From Diphasiastrum complanatum (taxonomy: Eukaryota > Streptophyta > Lycopodiopsida > Lycopodiales > Lycopodiaceae), in the NCBI GenBank assembly GCA_029204225.1, contig MU831933.1, positions 32,266 to 96,265 of the forward strand: a stretch of DNA of 64,000 nt, given 5' to 3'. The number at the start of each line of letters is the position of its first letter. The stretch's first letter is position 1. The notes under the pieces were generated by a model. It worked only from the letters and a program-made list of their open reading frames with translations. It made no database searches and had not been told where the DNA came from. The position numbers and the translations under genes were made by a program. Shown piece after piece: positions 48,207 to 59,176 of this stretch.

Positions 48207-49073
48207 TGTGAAATTTCAGAGAAATAAATACCAAGAATGGATCTAGATCAGATCCTCAAGAGGTGTTGGAAGCTAGATTACATGATCTACTAATCAACCA
48301 ATGATAAGATCTAGAATTAGATCAATTCCCCATCAAAAATCTAGCAAGAACAACAAGCAAATGATTAAACTTGAGACCTACTGCCTTCACACGTGTGAAG
48401 AACAGTACCTGTATGGACTTACAGCAGAGAGTGAAGTACACAAGTGTTAGAAATCAAGAGAACCATAAAATCACAACACAAATATGAGAATACTCAAGAT
48501 ATGCCTCCAAAACCAAGATCTTGCCTCATTGATTTCTCAAAGTGGATCCATCATGGATTAAATACAAAAATCATCATACTCTCTCTCTCTAAGCCACTTC
48601 CAGCACGTGTGAGACAGGTCATAGTGCTTATCCATATCCACTTTGGCTAAGATTCCATTAATTTGCCACATCATCATTGGTGGCTTGTGTTGACCTTCTA
48701 GATTCCTACAAATTAGGAGATAGGTCCTACAATCTAGGAGATTTGACTTTTGACATGTATGAAAAACATATACAATGGATCTGAACTTTCTATATGATAT
48801 TTTACACGTGGGAGACCACTCCTACCCATGTGATATAGCATTTTCTACCACTAGAATGGTGCCAAGTGTCATAATACTACTAAACTAGTTTTTGGCCAAT
48901 TTAGCCACTAGTTTCCAATTTCAATGATATGTAGAACCTTTATGATCTATCTAAATGACTTAGGCATAGATTTCACACGTGGTAACAGGCTCCACACATG
49001 TCTAATGATGATAGGTACAAGTCATTATGGTATTTACAAGATTTAACCAAGTTAGCTTTTGCCAATTTTAACA
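48207..49073 (-). repeat. Copia C 3' LTR
   Basis: On the minus strand it starts TGTTAAAATTGGC at 49073 after the purine tract TTTTGAGGAGGAG (49074-49086) and ends TTTCACA at 48207, 867 bp. Same family as copia A and B LTRs: shared phrases include ATGTGTGGAGCCTGTT and the end region with GGATC...CTTGGT. It abuts gypsy 2 protease codons, so copia C inserted into gypsy 2. Confidence 0.85.
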
Positions 49074-49190
49074 CTCCTCCTCAAAACTAACTTGATACAT
49101 CTATGGTACATCTATTTACAACACTTAAGGCTGATCATTGCAGGTTCATAGGTGTGAAGATCAGCCAATGAGTTTGATGAAGATCCAAGA

Positions 49191-49907
49191 TCACCATATC
49201 CATGATAGTGCCTCCTTGATGTTGACTTCTTTGATGAACTTGAGAGCTTTGCACCACTTGATCACTTTTTCCATTGATTTGTTCCATCCTTGAAACATAT
49301 GGTTGATCCAAAAGCTCCTCCTCCTTAAAAATAGCTGAAATTCCATGAGAAAATAAAGATTCCTTCTTGACTCATAAGGATCACAAAGATCCAACATCAT
49401 GTTACCAAGATCTCGAGAATTAGGCTCATCAACATTGGCAAGACTATGCATGCTATAATAACCAAGAGTTCGCATCATATCTTCATGCTTGATTTCCATT
49501 CTAATCTCAGATCTAATGAGGCTAAATACTTTAGTATGGAGATAAGTGTCCTTAGAGGATGATTCACTTACTCTCATAAAGAGTTTACAATCTGCCTCAA
49601 TACATGAAAAAAGACAAATTTTCACACTATGAGTGAGCAAATCACTCTTGCTCTTGCAAGATTCAAGAGCATACATTTGATGAAATAACCATTTGCTTTC
49701 TAATTGATCTAAAATCAATTTTAAATCATTAAGAACATCAACTATGTTCTCAAGAGAGACACCATACTCAACTAGTATTGCTTTACTCCAACTTTGAGTT
49801 GCAAAAGTCTCAGCAAAGCAAATTGATTCACCAAATGACATATGAGAAGAAAGCATAAGATGTATACCACTTGAAATGTGCTCTCTTTCCCTTGAAATGT
49901 GAGCCAT
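49191..49907 (-). CDS. Copia C second frame, RT-derived module (copy 2)
   Basis: An open frame of 238 codons inside a deleted copia element. FGESICFAETFATQSWSKAI then LVEYGVSLEN corresponds to the start of copia RT (compare CYEDACKSKSWMDAMQVEYD at 9534). Beyond about residue 60 the match fades; ESKWLFHQM may be the WVFxxK block. The YVDD box and everything after it are absent. The whole frame is similar to the second half of the neighbouring frame (about 50030-50531), with shared landmarks CKL(F/L)MR(V/I)SE(S/A)S, DTY(L/I)H and a final YE(S/T)(R)R. Two transmembrane-free, Leu/Lys-rich halves; no signal peptide. The product, if any, is unknown and cannot be a polymerase. Confidence 0.5.
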   Translation of the reverse strand: MAHISREREHISSGIHLMLSSHMSFGESICFAETFATQSWSKAILVEYGVSLENIVDVLNDLKLILDQLESKWLFHQMYALESCKSKSDLLTHSVKICLFSCIEADCKLFMRVSESSSKDTYLHTKVFSLIRSEIRMEIKHEDMMRTLGYYSMHSLANVDEPNSRDLGNMMLDLCDPYESRRNLYFLMEFQLFLRRRSFWINHMFQGWNKSMEKVIKWCKALKFIKEVNIKEALSWIW

Positions 49908-50531
49908 ATGAGCTCAAACATGTCTCTTGATATTCTTCTTGGAATCATAACTTGAGAAGGACTCTTCTCCTCAATCCTTGGCACACTTGAACCTTGAGAT
50001 GACTCCTTAAGATCAACTTCTTGGTGCTCCTCCTTGATGAAAATCCGAGACCTCCATGTCTCATAATGATCACAATAAACATGACCATACATTGTGCACT
50101 TTCTATGATCAACAATATCACTTATGCTAGAACCATAAGTCCAAAAATCACCACAACTTGACATGATTTTTCTAATATTGAAATCAAGAACTATTTCCAT
50201 CTCAATAAGGCTAACTACTTGCTTATGGATATAAGTGTCCACTTTGGATGCTTCACTTATTCTCATAAGAAGTTTACAACTTGCCTTTAAAATTGAAAAT
50301 TTATAACTTTCAACATTATGAATGAACACATCATTCATGATCTTATTGAAACCAAAAGAAAATACATCATGAAGACATTTCCATTTCCTTGTCTTTATAC
50401 TCAATGTAAGTTTACAAGGAAAACATGCTTTGCTATCTATTAAGGCATCACACTCAACTAGTATTGCCTTAATCCACATTTGAGATACAAAAATCTCTTC
50501 AAAGCAAAATAGTTCTTCAAAAGATGTCATG
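49340..50531 (-). repeat. Diverged tandem duplication of about 500 bp, offset about 690 bp
   Basis: Copy 1 spans about 50030-50531 and copy 2 about 49340-49841. Nucleotide landmarks repeat at constant offset, for example ACTCAACTAGTATTGC at 50452 and 49766, and CTCATAA(T/G)GATCACAA near 50060 and 49370. Both copies stay open, in the two frames listed above. Confidence 0.75.
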
Positions 50532-51037
50532 AGAGCATAAATGGAACTATTTTCATTTTGTGATTGCTCCTCCTTAATTTTGCTTGGTTTCTCTTGGATC
50601 ATAACAATAACTTTGAACTTATCCAAAGTTCCAAACAAAATGCTTTCCAAGAACATGAAATAAATCCAAGTGACATTCATGAAAGAAACATCTTTCTTTG
50701 CATCTTGAATTAAACAATGCACTTCCAAATGAAAAACTTCTAGAGGTTTGAAATGTGTGGTGATGGACTTTTGAAGACAACTCTTGTAAGTCCTTGTGAG
50801 ACTCCAAGCCTCATGCATCTTTCCACAAAGGAAACACATTTCCTTGGATTTGTCCTTCTTGCCTTTGCATTTTTCACTTGAAGCTCCATCCTTCACCTCG
50901 GCCCCTTTGCTTTGGTTCTCCTTGGATGAATTGGTCTTCATTTTGTAGCATCTTGAGACAAAATGATCTCTCTTGCCACAAAGGTTGCATTTAGGATCCT
51001 TACTTGCCTCCAATAGGTTGCCACCTATTGATGCCAT
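49772..51037 (-). CDS. Copia C first frame, fused gag/integrase/RT pieces
   Basis: Open from 51214; the likely start is the ATG at 51037 because MASIGGNLLEAS matches the gag start of copia A (MASMGGFLLEAS). After those 12 residues the capsid region is missing and the frame goes straight to the zinc knuckle CNLCGKRDHFVSRCYK, a lysine-rich stretch, CFLCGK, then an integrase-like scrap (RTYKSCLQKSITTHFKPLEV, FHLEVHCLIQDAKKDVSFMN), DKFKV, then the RT start (FEELFCFEEIFVSQMWIKAI, LVECDALIDS) and a long unfamiliar tail. No protease, integrase catalytic or RT catalytic residues. 421 codons without a stop. It overlaps the next frame by 136 bp in a different reading frame. Confidence 0.55.
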   Translation of the reverse strand: MASIGGNLLEASKDPKCNLCGKRDHFVSRCYKMKTNSSKENQSKGAEVKDGASSEKCKGKKDKSKEMCFLCGKMHEAWSLTRTYKSCLQKSITTHFKPLEVFHLEVHCLIQDAKKDVSFMNVTWIYFMFLESILFGTLDKFKVIVMIQEKPSKIKEEQSQNENSSIYALMTSFEELFCFEEIFVSQMWIKAILVECDALIDSKACFPCKLTLSIKTRKWKCLHDVFSFGFNKIMNDVFIHNVESYKFSILKASCKLLMRISEASKVDTYIHKQVVSLIEMEIVLDFNIRKIMSSCGDFWTYGSSISDIVDHRKCTMYGHVYCDHYETWRSRIFIKEEHQEVDLKESSQGSSVPRIEEKSPSQVMIPRRISRDMFELIWLTFQGKESTFQVVYILCFLLICHLVNQFALLRLLQLKVGVKQY

Positions 51038-51214
51038 GATGAGGAAGTAAAACTTTGTGATATGACTTTTCAAAATGTAATTTGTGACTCTCAAGAAACT
51101 AGATTTGAACACATTGAACAATCTAGAAGGATCTACACAAGACAAATTTTGAATCATATCTCTTTTCAACCTAGTCAATTGGAAACTAATCTTTGCTTTG
51201 ATCACTAAGACCAA

Positions 51215-53022
51215 AGCATTCTATCAAATCACAAAAATCAGATCCAAACACCTCTATTGGACTCAACAAACACCAATGACTCTTTCTTTTGAGAGTTGGA
51301 ATGGATTTGAAAAGATTTGACTCCTAGATTTTCCTTTTCTCTTGACTAGTTCACTCAACTTTTGATATTCTTGAACAAACGATGGGTTTTGTTTCAAATA
51401 CTTGAAAATAGAACTTAATCACTTCTTTTGGACTCACTCTTGACCCAAATAATCTCACTCTTGAGATTTTGATTGAATATGATTTGATTTGACAACAAAT
51501 TAAACCACTAATTTTCAAAAAAATATGATCTACACTAGATCACATAAACTTGACATGTATACTTGATTCAAACACACAAAGATCAGATCCAATCACCCTT
51601 TTTGGAATCCTCTTGACCCAAAGAATCCCACTCTTGAGATTTTGAATGGACATGAAATGCTTTGATAACAATCTATGTCAATAATTTTTCACCAAGCTTA
51701 AAAATTAGACATCTAGAGATTCACAAAGATCCCAACCATGTATGAACACTCAAATATGGACTCTTCCTTGTTCTATACTCCCAATGGGATCACAACTTGA
51801 CCCTCACCCTCTCACAAAGAGAGTTGAATTAGAACTTATTTGAGTTTCATACATACAATGTCAAATTGTGCTCAAAAATTGAATTCATTTACCCCTATTG
51901 GACTCCACCAAGTACCAATGACTCTACCTCTTTAGAGTTGGAATGAAATTCAAATTTTAAAAAATGTGATACTTCTCTCTCACTAAGATATGTGCTTACA
52001 AAGAGCTAATGCCACTTAGCAAGATTTGATCACAATGAAGACGACAATTTTTCCACCAAAGTCAAGAAATGAGTTACTAGAACTTGCCCTCTACAAAGGA
52101 AGAAACTCTTAGTATTTTTGGATCAAACACTACACATGTGACTCACACACCTCTATGACTCTCTTTCAAGCCAAACAAAACTCAACTCTTTGAGTAGGAG
52201 TGGAACAATGTGACTTAGGTCTCAAAAAATCACTTCTAGAACTCTCCAACAATGCTTATCACTTGTATTGGTAGATTTTGCCTTTATGAGTGTTTGTGCT
52301 CTAGAAATTCACTTAAGATTTCACTTGGAGGACTTATCCAAGGCTGACTTCTAGCACTTAGATGCTTCTAGTCTCAACCCTTTCACTCTTGAACACATCT
52401 AGAATGAAGATACAATGGATTTCAATCTCTCCCCTTGCAAATCACTCCTTAATCTATGGTTTTTGACAATCTTTCACTCTCAACTTTAATGCACACCCAA
52501 AGCATCTGAGAATCAGCTTTAATGTACTGTAATAAAGATTCAAATCATCTATATGATTGATCTATACCAAGAACAAATCAAAGGAATAGAAACAATGCAT
52601 TACAAAGCTTGAAAAATGCAGTAGATTGACTAGTTTTGGGTGTATGATGCATTAAATGCACCAAAACTGAATTTTATTGCTCAGAACAGGTTATGTACGG
52701 CCTCACACGTGTGGTAAGTACACATGAAGCCCACAAAAATATTTGGTACAAATATAATGATTCTATCTATCTATTCAAACTCGCTACCACAAGATTAGCT
52801 AGTTTCCAAAAAAACCTGCTAGTTTGGGTGTATGAGTAAGATATAGCATCAAACTGAAAAATATAGCTCCAAAACTGGTACTGTACGTCCTCACACGTGT
52901 GAACAGTAACCCTGCATCCCACAACCAAGTTTGATGCACAAATATCAAGGCTAACTAACTCTTCAAACTCGCCCACTCAAGATTAGTGAGTTTTCTCAAA
53001 AAACTTGCCAATATGGGTGTTG
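51215..53022 (-). other. Copia C leader, with two diverged repeat units
   Basis: Non-coding. It matches in order the leaders after the primer sites of copia A and B: the phrases GGAAACTAGCTAAT and GTAGCGAGTTTGAA, the ACACGTGTGAGG palindrome and CCGTACA. Two units lie about 190 bp apart near 52680-52820 and 52870-53015, each with CACACGTGTG (52702-52711 and 52892-52901). The 5' LTR and primer site expected to the right of 53022 are missing. Confidence 0.6.
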
Positions 53023-53332
53023 TTTAGATCAATGCTTTAATCTATAGAATGTTTCAGTTCTTTTTTTGTTTTACATAATGCAAATTATTCCTAATCTAAT
53101 CTACACAAGAAACTGGGAACATAATTGAATCTAAATATATTGAAGTCATAAATCAGCAACACAACATTTAACTAAGCAAACATGAATCCTACAAAGTGCT
53201 TGTTACAACTGTCACTCAACACTTGTAACAAAAATTTCTCAAAAAGCCAGAAACTGGGAAACATCAAAACTGAATGGACTGGTGGATCAATCTCCAAGTC
53301 CTGCACATCTACCTGATACTAATCCCGAACCA
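53023..53332. other. Short junction segment
   Basis: Unrelated to copia C or to the LTR2 copy at 43879. It may be the 5' leader or a flank of the element whose LTR lies at 53333-53835. No motif seen. Confidence 0.3.
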
Positions 53333-53835
53333 ATCCTTAAGAGAAGAATCAACAACAAACACATTCATACATCAGTACCCAAACTAAATGCATGAAGATG
53401 GAGCATGGAAGTAAGTAGTAGGATCTTCAAATCAAAGAGTAACAACATTTTAGTACATTATACATGCATTAAAACTCGTGGATGAGGCCTCTATGTATAC
53501 TCACGAGTTGGTGAATCCAGTTTTATCATCATTTGGATTCCACCTCTTACAACTGAGTGAACCCCATTCCATAAAGATTTGGGTTCCACCTCTTACATGA
53601 TAATAGGAGGCCTCTTTATTAAAAAACATAACTCAAGTTGAGAGAGTCTAAATTACTAGCTCCCACATGGCTATCCATCTTTTGAGAATTACCATGGGGC
53701 TCACAACTGTACGTTTTAGCCCAGGACTAATAATTCTCGCGCTCTCAGACTCGCCTATTAACTTCATCTCTGGTAGAAGCCCTTTTGAGTGGAGAGGTTC
53801 TGCATTGACACCTCGAGCCATGGCATCAGCTAACA
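53333..53835 (-). repeat. Gypsy 3' LTR (family LTR2), minus copy
   Basis: On the minus strand it starts TGTTAGCTGATGCC at 53835, preceded by the purine tract GTAGGGGAGGATAA (53836-53849), so it is a 3' LTR. It matches 43879-44387 over about 500 bp. The 3' end is put at the last shared base and may be some bases further left. Confidence 0.75.
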
Positions 53836-53999
53836 TTATCCTCCCCTACAATCTTGTAGGTCCCACTACATTGCTTCAGCTTCGACGTGTGGTTCTTGGA
53901 AAGACATAGATCAGCATTTGCCTACATAAAACCAAGAACTTATTGGCTTCATTGTCGTGTGTCTGGGCAAAAATTTCAAAGTTGTAGCAGCTTATCAAG

Positions 54000-56900
54000 A
54001 TAGCCCTATGTGACCGAGAGTCTCTTGCTTGTCCTTTTTAGCTTTTCTTCTATCAAGAGATTTCTCGTAGCCGACCTTCCTTCTAATGGCTTCAAATTGA
54101 TGAATCTTGTCTTTGTGCCCAACGAAATAGGACCCAGGTACAGCCTTATTTCAAGTATGAACTTATTTTCATACCACTTCTCAATCATCTGCACGTACTA
54201 ACTGGAAGTAAATGCAGCTCAAAAATAAAGCCTTGCCATCCTAGATGCACATCTTCTGTTTGCAAAGGTTGATTGACGTCCAGCATTATGGGTGGTAGCC
54301 CCTTATCCCAGAAGCATTCTAATGTCACGAGGAAGGCTATGGATAAACAATACTTTGCACTTTCTTGGACTACGATATCCGCAATTTCCCTATAAGCATA
54401 TCCAAACTTTAGTAGCACCTCTTGATACTTTACAAAAGCTGAGCTTGAGTCAATTTCTGGAATAATAGGCCAATTGTGTTGTCACTCAATTGGTCTCGTT
54501 TTCTCCCAAGGTTCTCTTCTCTTAATTGGCACATAATAGGGGTCAACCCTTTTCCAGCTTGGTGCCCTTATGTACTCTTGAAGCTGCTCATCACTATTTA
54601 ACAACATCATGATCCTCCAGGAGGGTTGTGGTTGCAAGGCATTCACGAGGCTGCTGAGCTTTCAATACTTCTTTCTTTGCTCCCCCTCGTCCTCCTTTCT
54701 TGTAGGTCTTCTAGAATTCATCAGACTCTTTTCGACCATCATACCATCTTTTTATGTTTTCTATGGACTTCTTGGGTAGCTTCCTTGAGGGCCAGGTCGT
54801 GACACTCTTTGTCAGGAACCCTTGGTGTTGAACCCTCGGACCTTGATCCAGCAAAGATATCACTCTTTCTCTTTGGAGGGGATGAGGAAAGTCCCATAGA
54901 AGGCTGCACAGTCTCATCAAGTAGATCTTGATCAAAAAAACTAAACTAAGATGGTGATGGAGGCGAAAACAATTTACGAGTAGAGGGTAGTGGGTGAGTT
55001 TAGAAAATGGTCATAAGATTTTAGAGACGATGTGGTGGGTATGGTATGTGGAGGTGGTTGAATAAGCAAATGAAAAAAATGAAGGTTGGTAAGATGAAAA
55101 TGGTTCAGAAAAATAAGAAGATGAGTGGGGCAACTGAGTATATGTGGAGGAGTCCACGACAAGTTTGTGGAGAGAGCCAGTTGTGGAACCTTGATATGGC
55201 ATGCCAAAACTAGCACCTTATTGGTTGATAGATTGGCTCTGCTCAGGAGCTCCAACATCATCGTTGTGGTCGTCCTTTTTTTGCACTGATACGTCTGCAT
55301 CGAGTCTACCGGACGTATTCCAAATGAGGTCCATCTGTTGTTTAGACTATAGGAGTTCCTCTTGAATCATGTCAATGCTTTCTTTAAGTGTTGATAGTTT
55401 CTTGTTGTTTTCTTCCTCTGAAATTTGATGGTTCCTCTTTAGGACTTCATGTTTCTGGATTATGGAGACATACTTCTCCACTTTTATTGCTGCTCCTGAA
55501 GATGGAACTAGTACATATATATCTTCCAGCCTGATTGGTTGTTTGATTGTTGTCATCACGTCAGTTAGTCTCTTATTTTTTTGAGTCGAAGATCTAACCG
55601 GTGCTCGAACTGGTCTTGCACCTCTTGGAGAGACTGGAGCTGATTTGAAAACTGGTTCTGCTCTTCCAGTCTCTTGGCCCTTTCATTCTGTAGTTCTTTC
55701 ATAATTGTCAACAACTCTGCGTCTCTTAACTACAGGTCCTTTGTAGAAGAGATAGTGGAGACAATTTCAGAGGTAGTTGTACTAGTGACATCACTAACCT
55801 CCACTTCCACCACCACCACCACCACTGTTGATACCACACCCATCACCGTCTCTTTTACCCCTGTTGCTACCATTCCTACTACATCCATTACTTTTGTTGT
55901 AAATACTCAACTAACCGTTCCACTACCGACTCATTCCACAGTTTCTCAGTTTTCTTTCCCTACTTACCATCGTTTTCCTACTGAGTTTCCCACCCTTCCA
56001 GCCTATGACAGCTTGCCCGTAAAAGCCAAGGAGTCCTTGAAGTGGCATGCTAAGATCTCATACCACCTTCATTGGTTGGTGGACCAGCTAGCACAATAGA
56101 CAAACGAGCTCAAAACAACTTCATCGAAGTATTCAAGAGGTCTACATCAATGAAGTTGTCTTGCTTTAGAGCAGAGGGGTCTTCAACTTTCTCTTCGGCC
56201 CTTGGGCTTTCCTGGACTTCCAATATTACTGGAGCTGCTTGACCTTAATCTTCTACTCTTGTTTCTTGATCATGTTCAACTTCTCTTATCTCTTCTGTTG
56301 TGTCTTCGTGAGTGGAACCAGCTGCAATTGTGTTCCCTACGTGTGTAATTGCAGGCAGGTCTCTTTATCCCTCCCTTGAAACTTTTGTCTGTGGTTGGAT
56401 GGCCACCACATAATCTAGGGTCTGCTGGCTACAAGGGGGTGATGTAGTAGCTTGAAACGATCCCAATGGGAACTGGGATCTGGAGCATCTAGCAGGTGAT
56501 TGCACCACTTGAAGGGACCCGGATGGCGATTGGATTTTAGAACTTCAAGTAGGTGATTGCACGGGTGTTTTCTAGGTGTCCATGATCTGTAGCTGATGTG
56601 AGCAGATAGTAGGTGATTTTCTTTATTGTTTGATGCATCTCGTCTGGAGGCTGCCTTCCTCTTCATCTTCATTGTCGTCACTGCTGGAGGAAACATCTTC
56701 GTACCCCGCCATTTTCTTCTTTTGTTTTCTTGGAATCAACTTCTTGGTCTCAGATGGCAGTGGGCTATCAGACTTTGTCTCTGATTCAGGAGCCGGTTTG
56801 TTGGTGGTCATCTTCATCCTCTACTTCTTCGGTGGTGGGGCGGTATCAGCAAGTTGAGAGGCTGCTGGTGATGACTTGTCATGTCTCTTCTTTGTGTGAT

Positions 56901-57639
56901 GTTCATGAGCAGCAGCAGCTTGTTGGGAAGGTGTAGCTAAAGCTGTGGATGGTTTATAGCCTCGGCTAGCTACAGCATCTCTTGGAGCTAAAGGAAGCTT
57001 CAAGTCAATGGATGATTGACTTTGAGCTAGATCAAAAAATATATAGCCCAAGGAGGTAACAGGGGCTCTCTTTTGTAATGCATTGATCAACTCTCTGACG
57101 ATGAAACTGGCCCAATCATACATGTTTTGGTGGCCTTCATAAGATTCTTTGAGCATGGCAAAAATCTGGAGAGGAATCCTCCGCAGATGTGCCTTGCATG
57201 TGTATGTGTACCTGGTGAGGTAGGCACAAGCAGCTCCTAGTTCCTTGCATTTGATGGCTTCAAGTAGGATGCGATCCTTGTTATTCCACTTGTCGATTGA
57301 GGTGTCAAGGAACTTGGCATATGATTGCTGCATCATGTTGGTCAGCTTCACCGGTTTTTCTTTATGGCCACTTGGGAAGCCAAGGTTGTAAGATTGCTAA
57401 CAGCCAAGTAGACACAGAGCTGAAAATTGGAAATATCAATCCGGAACATTAGTTGTTTGTCTAGCCTGATACATCAGGTAGAGGCTCTAATGTCCCTTCC
57501 ATTTAGGAATTTTAAACTCGAGTAGTTGGAAGAACATCTTTGCTTGTGTGTATCACTAGAACATGATACTATCTTCACGTGGAACAAATTTCAATGTCGA
57601 AAACATGTTTGGCACCTCTGCACTATGATCTGAATCCGA
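54000..57639 (-). pseudogene. aORF family member 3, inside a gypsy element
   Basis: Starts MAESDSDHSAEVPNMF at 57639. One frame can be followed to about 56100, broken only by roughly eleven stops. Order: N-terminal block; core domain (YAKFLDTSIDKWNNKDRILL, ELGAACAYLTRYTYTCKAHL, ESYEGHQNMYDWASFIVREL; 57320-57040); a basic segment (KKRHDKSS; ETKKLIPRKQKKKMAGYEDV with an acidic DDNEDEEEG run, possible nuclear signal); a Ser/Pro/Gln-rich linker. After a frame change come a Val-rich stretch, a coiled coil (LQLRDAELLTIMKELQNERA, about 55740-55570), SIDMIQEELL, and a C-terminal part with YREIADIVVQESAKYCLSIA and EIRLYLGPISLGTKTRFINL. Gypsy integrase lies upstream and a polypurine tract and 3' LTR downstream on the same strand. 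Function unknown; core tentatively of the putative plant transposon protein type. Confidence 0.6.
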
Positions 57640-58370
57640 TTCGGCCATTTTTTTGAAATTTAAACTTTGTTTTTTGGAACCTCTCTGTAGTGGTGTTGAT
57701 GGAATATGGCGGCCATAGTGGCGGATGCAAATGGTTGTCAGATGTACTGGTGGATGCAAGTGGATTGGAAAAGTAAACTGGATCGAAAAAAATAAACAGT
57801 ATCAAAAAATGAACTAGATCAAAAAAGCGAAGTGTATCAAAAAAGTGAAGTTTATCGAAAAATGAATAGAAATGAAAAATGAACAAAATCGAAAAATAAA
57901 CAGAATAAAAAAATAAACAGAATTGAAAAATATGAACTAGAGCGGATGCAATCTGGCGGACGCAAATATTTGGTGGATGCAAATGTTTGTTGATATTTGG
58001 CAGATGCAGATGGGATGGATGCACTTGGCGGCTCTAGACCGAACAACTCGTCGGATGCAAATAGGAGATGAAAATTGACGGATGTAGGTGGAGTGCAGGA
58101 TGGCAGATGTAGATGAATTTCAAGATGGTGGTTGCAAAGAAGAGGCGCGTCGAAGGGAAAGATGTGAGAGGGTTTCAAGTAGGTAGATGCATGCGTGTGT
58201 GAAAGCGATGGATGATGGATGGATCAAATGAAAGAAGGTGTGATAGCAGTCAGTTTGCAATTGAAATCGGCTGAATCGAAATCGAAAACATGAAAATCAC
58301 CAAAAAAATTTCAATCAGACATAAACTTGCTCGAAAAATGTTGGAAGGAAAAAGGAAGGGAGGGTTGACC

Positions 58371-58380
58371 TATTTATACT
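58371..58380 (-). promoter_or_regulatory. TATA box of aORF member 3
   Basis: The minus strand reads AGTATAAATAGG about 730 bp before the start codon at 57639, between the integrase remnant and the ORF. The intervening leader is T/C-rich with many CATCC and TTTTTC repeats. A TATA box in this place suggests a separate transcript for the extra ORF. This is inference. Confidence 0.45.
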
Positions 58381-58499
58381 AAAAAAATTTGGGGCAGGTA
58401 TTGGATGCAATTTATCACTGTAGTCGGCTACCATTGACTAATGTGTCAGGGGTATGCCTTCCATTGTTTCTAATTGCACGACACCATTTGTAAAAAATT

Positions 58500-59170
58500 T
58501 CTAGACAATGTAAGGACCTTGGCTATGGAATTTCAATTTCCTTGGATGGACTTTGGAAGATGTGGAAAGGAAAACTTTATCACCATCGTGAATATCCTTA
58601 GTCCGGACATGACGATCATGCCAAGCCTTATGTCATCGTTTATAGACTAACTGTGCATGATAAGATATAAGTCGTGTTTCACACAGTTTCGTCAACATAA
58701 AGAGTCAATTATGAACTTGGTTTTGATAAGCACTATTGTCACACAAGTCAGTGGCATAAGCTAAAGTGACGTGTATGGAAGGAATTAAAAATTCTACTGG
58801 CATAACAGCCTCTTGGCCATATACCAACTCAAATGGTGTTTTCCAATCTGTGGCCCGGTTCGGCGTTGTGATATGCCCAGATAGCAGAGAATCACTTCGT
58901 TTTCCAGTCTAATCAACTTGTTTCTACTATCTTGGTTAAGACTTTACAAATCATTTTATTTGTAGATTCAACTAGTCCATTACATCTAGGATAGTACGGG
59001 AACTCTTTCGATGTATAACGAAGTAATCAGTCAATAAAATGTTGATTACCTCATTAAGGAAATAAGAACCTCGATCATTGACAAGCTCTATTGGACAACC
59101 AAATTGAGTGATGATGTTTTCATGGAGAAAGCCCGCTACGGACTTTGCATCTACTATTCGTGTTGCTCAG
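58500..59170 (-). pseudogene. Gypsy integrase core fragment
   Basis: Read right to left: GFLHENIITQFGCPIELVND, RGSYFLNEVI, a break, CNGLVESTNKMICKVLTKIV, ETS, stop, LDWKTK and SAIWAYHNAEPGH. This is the integrase core with ND at the usual (S/N)DRG position and the NGLxEST glutamate block. Frame changes near 59000. The element is not the chromovirus type seen at 34-48 kb, since NGLVESTNK is typical of Athila/Tat-like gypsy. Cut on the right by the copia B LTR at 59177. Confidence 0.75.
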
Positions 59171-59176
59171 GCCTCT

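Noticed and set aside
48444-48650. Plus-strand frame of 68 codons
   Set aside because: Lies wholly inside the copia C LTR.
55674-56099. 141-codon plus-strand frame, Thr/Ser-rich
   Set aside because: It is the complement of the Val-rich and coiled-coil part of aORF member 3 on the minus strand; the Thr run is the shadow of a GTG-rich stretch.
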